From a virus: a DNA stretch of 24,336 nucleotides. Under the pieces are notes generated by a model. The model saw nothing but the letters and a program-made list of their open reading frames with translations, was not told where the DNA came from and made no database searches. Position 1 is the stretch's first letter, and each line of letters opens with the position of its first letter. This document shows positions 21,114 to 24,336 of this stretch, one piece after another. A program made the translations under genes and the position numbers. The DNA is taken from the IMG/VR virus record IMGVR_UViG_3300009108_000054, positions 1-24,336 of that record; one strand, written 5' to 3'.

Positions 21114-21357
21114 TAAATTTGAACTAAAAGAAGGACAAGGGTTTCTATTTAAAAATAAATTTAAAAAAGAAGGAAACCCTGAACACTCAAAAAAATATGA
21201 CTACTCAGGAAATTTCAAAATAAATGGAGAGGAAGTTCAGGTTCTTCTTTGGAAAGCAAGGACTAAAAAAGGAGAGCCTATGTTAAAGCTTGCTAAAAAA
21301 GAATATAGAGAAAAGAAACAAGATGAAACATATTCATCTGATGATCTTCCTTTTTAA
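21106..21357 (+). CDS. Putative single-stranded DNA-binding protein
   Basis: 83 residues, ATG 21106 with AAGGAGAAA upstream, overlapping the dcm stop. A small beta-rich domain (FELKEGQGFLFKNKFKK, YSGNFKINGEEVQVLLWK, MLKLAKK) is followed by an acidic tail ending SSDDLPF. A terminal DDLPF/DDIPF motif is the SSB signature through which SSB recruits other replication proteins. The N-terminal part could be a short OB-like fold, but it is smaller than a standard SSB. It lies between two methyltransferase genes, and its stop abuts the next ATG. SSB function is inferred from the tail and the beta pattern. Confidence 0.55.
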   Translation: MADKFELKEGQGFLFKNKFKKEGNPEHSKKYDYSGNFKINGEEVQVLLWKARTKKGEPMLKLAKKEYREKKQDETYSSDDLPF

Positions 21358-22262
21358 TGAAAACAAACTATACTCTCTTTGGGAATGCTAAAGATGAGTT
21401 GTTAAAGATACCTGATAAATCTATACAGATGTGTATTACATCTCCGCCTTATTATGGATTACGAAATTACAACGATCAAGAAAAACAATTAGGGCTCGAA
21501 GATACTCCTGAAGAATTTGTAGGAAACATGGTAGATGTATTTGCAGAAGTGCATAGAGTATTAAAAGACGATGGAACATTATGGCTAAATCTTGGCGATA
21601 GTTATTCAAGTGGTGGCAGAACATCAACAACAAACCAATCTTTACGAAAAGACATAGACTATGGAGTAACAAGACCGCCTGCAAACAAAAACATCAAACC
21701 GAAAGCTTTATTAGGAATCCCCTGGAGAGTAGCAATAGCATTACAAGAATGGGGTTGGATATTACGACAAGATATTATATGGCACAAAACAACTTGTATG
21801 CCTGAAAGTGTTAAGGATCGTTTTACCAAAACCCATGAGTATATATTTTTACTATCCAAACAACCAAAATACTTTTTTAATCAGATATTAGAGCCATATA
21901 CAAGCATAGAACGATCAAATTATGGTTGGGGTGGAGTTGAGATTGAAGGAAGAAATAGCCCCCAAAAATCTAAAGACATGAAAAGTTTTTATTCTAATGA
22001 AGGAAAAAATAAAAGAAGTGTATGGACAATTCCCCCAGCGTCTTACAAAGAAGCACACTTTGCAGTATTCCCACCAAAAATACCAGAAATATGTATTAAA
22101 GCTGGAAGTGATGAGGGAGATATAGTATTAGATTGTTTTATGGGATCTGGAACAACTGCAATGGTAGCACAGCAAATGTGTAGAAAATGGATAGGAATAG
22201 AATTGAATCCTGAATATGAAAAATTAATTAAAAAACGAACTGCACAAGGGGAGCTATTTTGA
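21357..22262 (+). CDS. DNA methyltransferase, SPPY type (N4-cytosine or N6-adenine)
   Basis: 301 residues, beginning at the last base of the previous stop. The catalytic motif is TSPPYYGLRNY with SPPY at 29-32. The AdoMet motif FMGSG at 261-265 lies near the C-terminus, in the order IV then I of the beta class. A variable target-recognition part sits between (RNSPQKSKDMKSFYSNEG near 200). SPPY is most often linked to N4-cytosine, though some SPPY enzymes make N6-adenine. No restriction endonuclease is next to it, so it is an orphan modification enzyme, probably anti-restriction or regulatory. Confidence 0.85.
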   Translation: MKTNYTLFGNAKDELLKIPDKSIQMCITSPPYYGLRNYNDQEKQLGLEDTPEEFVGNMVDVFAEVHRVLKDDGTLWLNLGDSYSSGGRTSTTNQSLRKDIDYGVTRPPANKNIKPKALLGIPWRVAIALQEWGWILRQDIIWHKTTCMPESVKDRFTKTHEYIFLLSKQPKYFFNQILEPYTSIERSNYGWGGVEIEGRNSPQKSKDMKSFYSNEGKNKRSVWTIPPASYKEAHFAVFPPKIPEICIKAGSDEGDIVLDCFMGSGTTAMVAQQMCRKWIGIELNPEYEKLIKKRTAQGELF

Positions 22263-23413
22263 AAAATAAAATACTATGTGGCGATAGCTTAGAAATATTA
22301 AAAGACTTTGATGACAACTACTTCCATAGCGTAATAACTGATCCGCCTTATGGACTTTCCTTTATGGGAAAGAAATGGGATTATGATGTTCCTTCTGTTG
22401 ATCTGTGGAAAGAAGTCTATCGTGTCCTAAAACCAGGTGGGCATTTACTATCTTTTGCAGGTTCAAGAACATATCATAGGATGGCAGTCAATATAGAAGA
22501 TGCTGGATTTGAGATAAGAGATATGTTAGGGTGGTTATATGGTAGTGGCTTTCCTAAATCACATAATATTGGACATAAGGTAGAAAAATATAAAGGTTGG
22601 GGAACTGCACTAAAACCTGCACACGAACCTATTGTAATGGCAAGAAAACCATTTAACACATCAGTAGCAGAAAATGTATTAACACATGGCACAGGTGGAA
22701 TAAACATAGATGAGTGTAGAGTGCCTAGTAAAGACAAGATAAAATCAACAACGAATAACAATATAAAAGGGAACGCATATAAATCTGATAATAGCAAAAG
22801 AGAAAGAGATACAACATATATTCCATCTGAAGAAGGAAGATTCCCTGCAAACATAATACACGATGGAAGTGAAGAAGTATTAGAGATATTTCCTGAAACT
22901 GGCAAAAGTTCAGGTGGTAGAATAGGCAAAAAACAACAATCAAATACTACACACATTGTTGCAGGAGAATATAGGAAAGGTGATCCTGGTTTTGGAGATT
23001 CAGGTTCAGCAGCAAGATATTTTTATTGTGCCAAAGCAAGTAAAGCAGAACGAAATATGGGGTTGAATGAATTATCTACAAAACAAACGACAGGTGGTGG
23101 TGGATTAACTGCCCCTAAAGACAAAGATGGAAATTATATTTCTTCAAGTGCTGCAGGTAAATATGGAAGTGTAAAAGCACCAAATAAAAACTACCACCCA
23201 ACAGTAAAACCTATAAAGCTAATGGAATATTTAGTAAGATTGGTAACACCTAAAGAAGGCATAGTATTAGATTGCTTTGCAGGGAGCGGATCAACACTCA
23301 TTGCTTGTGAGCAGCAAGGGTTTCAATTTGTGGGAATAGAAAAAGAACATGAATATTGCCAGATAGCAGAAGCGAGATTAAAAGCAGTAGCAGTTCAGGG
23401 AAAGTTATTTTAG
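22259..23413 (+). CDS. DNA methyltransferase, DPPY type (N6-adenine)
   Basis: 384 residues from TTG 22259, overlapping the previous stop (TTGA). DPPYGLSFMGKKWDYD holds the catalytic DPPY at 28-31. The AdoMet motif FAGSGSTL lies at 340-347, again beta-class order. The central region includes GWLYGSGFPKSHNIG, KPAHEPIVMARKPF and HPTVKPIKLMEYL, typical of phage adenine methyltransferases. The predicted product is N6-methyladenine at an unknown site. It may act with the C5 and SPPY enzymes to mask several sequence contexts. The start codon is weak, but frame overlap and the early GDS motif support it. Confidence 0.88.
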   Translation: MKNKILCGDSLEILKDFDDNYFHSVITDPPYGLSFMGKKWDYDVPSVDLWKEVYRVLKPGGHLLSFAGSRTYHRMAVNIEDAGFEIRDMLGWLYGSGFPKSHNIGHKVEKYKGWGTALKPAHEPIVMARKPFNTSVAENVLTHGTGGINIDECRVPSKDKIKSTTNNNIKGNAYKSDNSKRERDTTYIPSEEGRFPANIIHDGSEEVLEIFPETGKSSGGRIGKKQQSNTTHIVAGEYRKGDPGFGDSGSAARYFYCAKASKAERNMGLNELSTKQTTGGGGLTAPKDKDGNYISSSAAGKYGSVKAPNKNYHPTVKPIKLMEYLVRLVTPKEGIVLDCFAGSGSTLIACEQQGFQFVGIEKEHEYCQIAEARLKAVAVQGKLF

Positions 23414-23421
23414 GAGAAATT

Positions 23422-23649
23422 ATGGATAACAACACTAAAATATTATTTATGATCCAGGAGAGATTAAATAATGGAGCAAAACAATATGGAGAGTTTGTTC
23501 CTATTGATGGATCAAGAGACAATTTAAAAGAAGCTTTAGACGAAGTGTTAGACTTAACAGTATATTTAGCTTCTGTTATTTTAGAGCTTCATGAAAAATA
23601 TAAAAAATTTGAAAAAGAAGACAATCCACCTGATAAATTACCATTTTAA
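23422..23649 (+). CDS. MazG-like nucleotide pyrophosphohydrolase
   Basis: 75 residues from ATG 23422 with TAGGAGAAA upstream; an earlier in-frame start inside the methyltransferase is rejected. The pattern RLNNGAKQYGEFV, RDNLKEALDEVLDLTVYLAS with E-x-x-D-E-x-x-D acids is the helical MazG-type site for (d)NTP hydrolysis. The length is that of a minimal single-domain form. It ends EKEDNPPDKLPF, an SSB-like C-terminal motif also seen in the SSB-like protein. A possible role is adjusting the nucleotide pool or the host stringent signal. It closes the plus-strand operon. Confidence 0.7.
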   Translation: MDNNTKILFMIQERLNNGAKQYGEFVPIDGSRDNLKEALDEVLDLTVYLASVILELHEKYKKFEKEDNPPDKLPF

Positions 23650-23650
23650 A

Positions 23651-23718
23651 AAGGCAAAGGAGTGATACTTGTTTTTCATATATTTTATTCGCTTATCGTG
23701 AAATGTGCACTTTGCCTT
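23651..23718. terminator. Inverted repeat in the convergent gap
   Basis: AAGGCAAAG (23651-23659) is complementary to CTTTGCCTT (23710-23718), with a 50-base loop. It lies between the last plus-strand gene and the end of the minus-strand fibre gene, where two transcripts meet. The long loop makes it a weak terminator candidate. The loop also holds an isolated AAAGGAGTG with only a 10-residue frame after it. Confidence 0.3.
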
Positions 23719-23728
23719 GATTATTGAA

Positions 23729-23759
23729 TTTAAATCGATTCTAGGGCTATTTTCAAGCG
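23729..23759 (+). repeat. Dispersed repeat containing TTTAAATCGATT, copy 2
   Basis: A diverged copy of the element at 12791-12822. The first 12 bases are identical, followed by CTAGGGCTATTTT against TTAGAGCCATTTT. Both copies are gene-free and follow plus-strand operons. Confidence 0.45.
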
Positions 23760-23764
23760 TTATA

Positions 23765-24336
23765 TTACACTTCTTGTATTAAAACAATGCTTGTTGAATA
23801 TATATTATAAGCACTTTGATCAAATTCAAGTTCATCGTCATTAAATCTAACATTATAAAAAGTAGATCCGGTATCAGGAGAAAAATAAAATGGAGTCTTT
23901 CTGCCCTTAACAGCATTCCATAAAGCTTCTAATATGTCTCTATCAGCAGAACTCATGTTTGTATAGTTTAATTCCCATCTTAATTGTTTTCCATATCGTT
24001 CATTTGTATAAACTTTTCCCCCATAAGCTTGTGTAGTAGTAATTCCATTATAATCTGTAGCGAATGTTACATCCATATCCGGATTTCTTGATGGAGTATA
24101 AGTTGGGCTTGTGTCTTCATATACAACAGCATTATCATTGTGAGTTGCTGCAGATGTTCCATTAACAGCTCTAACAACAACAAGAAAGTCTTGACTGTTA
24201 AGACTATCCATAGAGGTAATAGTCATTTCTTCGCTATCTACTTTTATATTTTGTCCTACTGCAAAATCGTCTTTATCATCAACATCTACAGATGTTTCAG
24301 AATTGGTTAAGCCTTCTGCTAATAAAGATGTGCTAT
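23765..24336 (-). CDS. Tail fibre protein, C-terminal part (runs off the right edge)
   Basis: 190 codons plus stop on the minus strand, open from the window edge. A methionine at 24226 is internal, because the frame stays open through SLLAEGLTNSETSVDVDD upstream of it. The region GLTNSETSVDVDDKDDFAVG and VRAVNGTSAATHNDNAVVYE resembles the short domains strung along phage tail proteins. The last 100 residues (KVYTNERYGKQLRWELNYTN, ADRDILEALWNAVKGRKTPF, YFSPDTGSTFYNVRF) look like a compact tail-protein domain. If the ends are joined, this is the C-terminus of the 875-residue fibre. Confidence 0.8.
   Translation of the reverse strand, partial: STSLLAEGLTNSETSVDVDDKDDFAVGQNIKVDSEEMTITSMDSLNSQDFLVVVRAVNGTSAATHNDNAVVYEDTSPTYTPSRNPDMDVTFATDYNGITTTQAYGGKVYTNERYGKQLRWELNYTNMSSADRDILEALWNAVKGRKTPFYFSPDTGSTFYNVRFNDDELEFDQSAYNIYSTSIVLIQEV
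24327..24336. repeat. Terminal direct repeat, right copy
   Basis: The final ten bases, GATGTGCTAT, are identical to the first ten of the window and in the same reading frame of the fibre gene. See the left copy. Confidence 0.75.

Noticed and set aside
23660-23701. 10-residue frame after AAAGGAGTG in the convergent gap
   Set aside because: TTG start and only ten codons; more likely part of a gene remnant or chance.

Overview
This AT-rich 24.3 kb window looks like one complete, or nearly complete, genome of an uncultivated tailed phage. Host and habitat are not fixed by the sequence. The gene content and the repeat-rich tail-fibre proteins resemble marine phages, and strong AAAGGAG-type ribosome sites argue against a Bacteroidetes host. 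The first and last 10 bases are identical (GATGTGCTAT). Merging them keeps one minus-strand reading frame open across the junction, giving a circular map of 24,326 bp with the two window-edge fragments forming one 875-residue fibre protein.

Layout. (1) Minus strand, 4761 down to 1 and around to 23765: scaffold, major capsid protein, a repeat-rich small protein and two fibre-like proteins. (2) Plus strand, 4828-8299: terminase large subunit, portal, a virion-morphogenesis protein and a small coiled-coil protein. (3) Minus strand, 9596-8274: a tiny basic protein, a 3TM holin, a Cys-rich protein and a putative terminase small subunit, unusually far from the large subunit and on the opposite strand. 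(4) Plus strand, 10162-12744: a self-contained operon of amidoligase, class II glutamine amidotransferase and two membrane microproteins, closed by a terminator. Intergenic regions that share a near-identical 28-30 bp direct repeat lie on both sides. (5) Plus strand, 13341-23649: a long, tightly coupled early/replication operon. It holds many small proteins, an ERF/Rad52-like candidate, a replisome-organizer-like protein, a PD-(D/E)XK nuclease, a zinc-ribbon metallophosphoesterase, three DNA methyltransferases, an SSB-like protein and a MazG-like protein.

The most striking signal is in the cytosine-5 methyltransferase gene (20118-21113). Its +1 frame is open for about 710 bases (20371-21078 from a GTG). 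That frame encodes another recognisable phage protein pattern (LPKSGMMRNGKLY, two FPTPxxxD motifs, NPDWIEWLMGFPKKWTD), while frame 0 keeps all methyltransferase motifs to the end. Both frames appear to be under constraint, which makes this a candidate overprinted gene. Second in interest is the amidoligase/amidotransferase cassette, which probably makes an amide-modified peptide or cell-wall product of unknown identity. A third is a run of 7-8 C followed by a TATAT box, found three times at the heads of early transcription units.

No DNA polymerase, integrase, endolysin, tape measure or tail-tube protein was recognised, and there are no tRNAs or CRISPR arrays. The phage therefore probably relies on the host replisome. 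Either the virion is very simple, or a segment was lost at the junction in the fibre gene.
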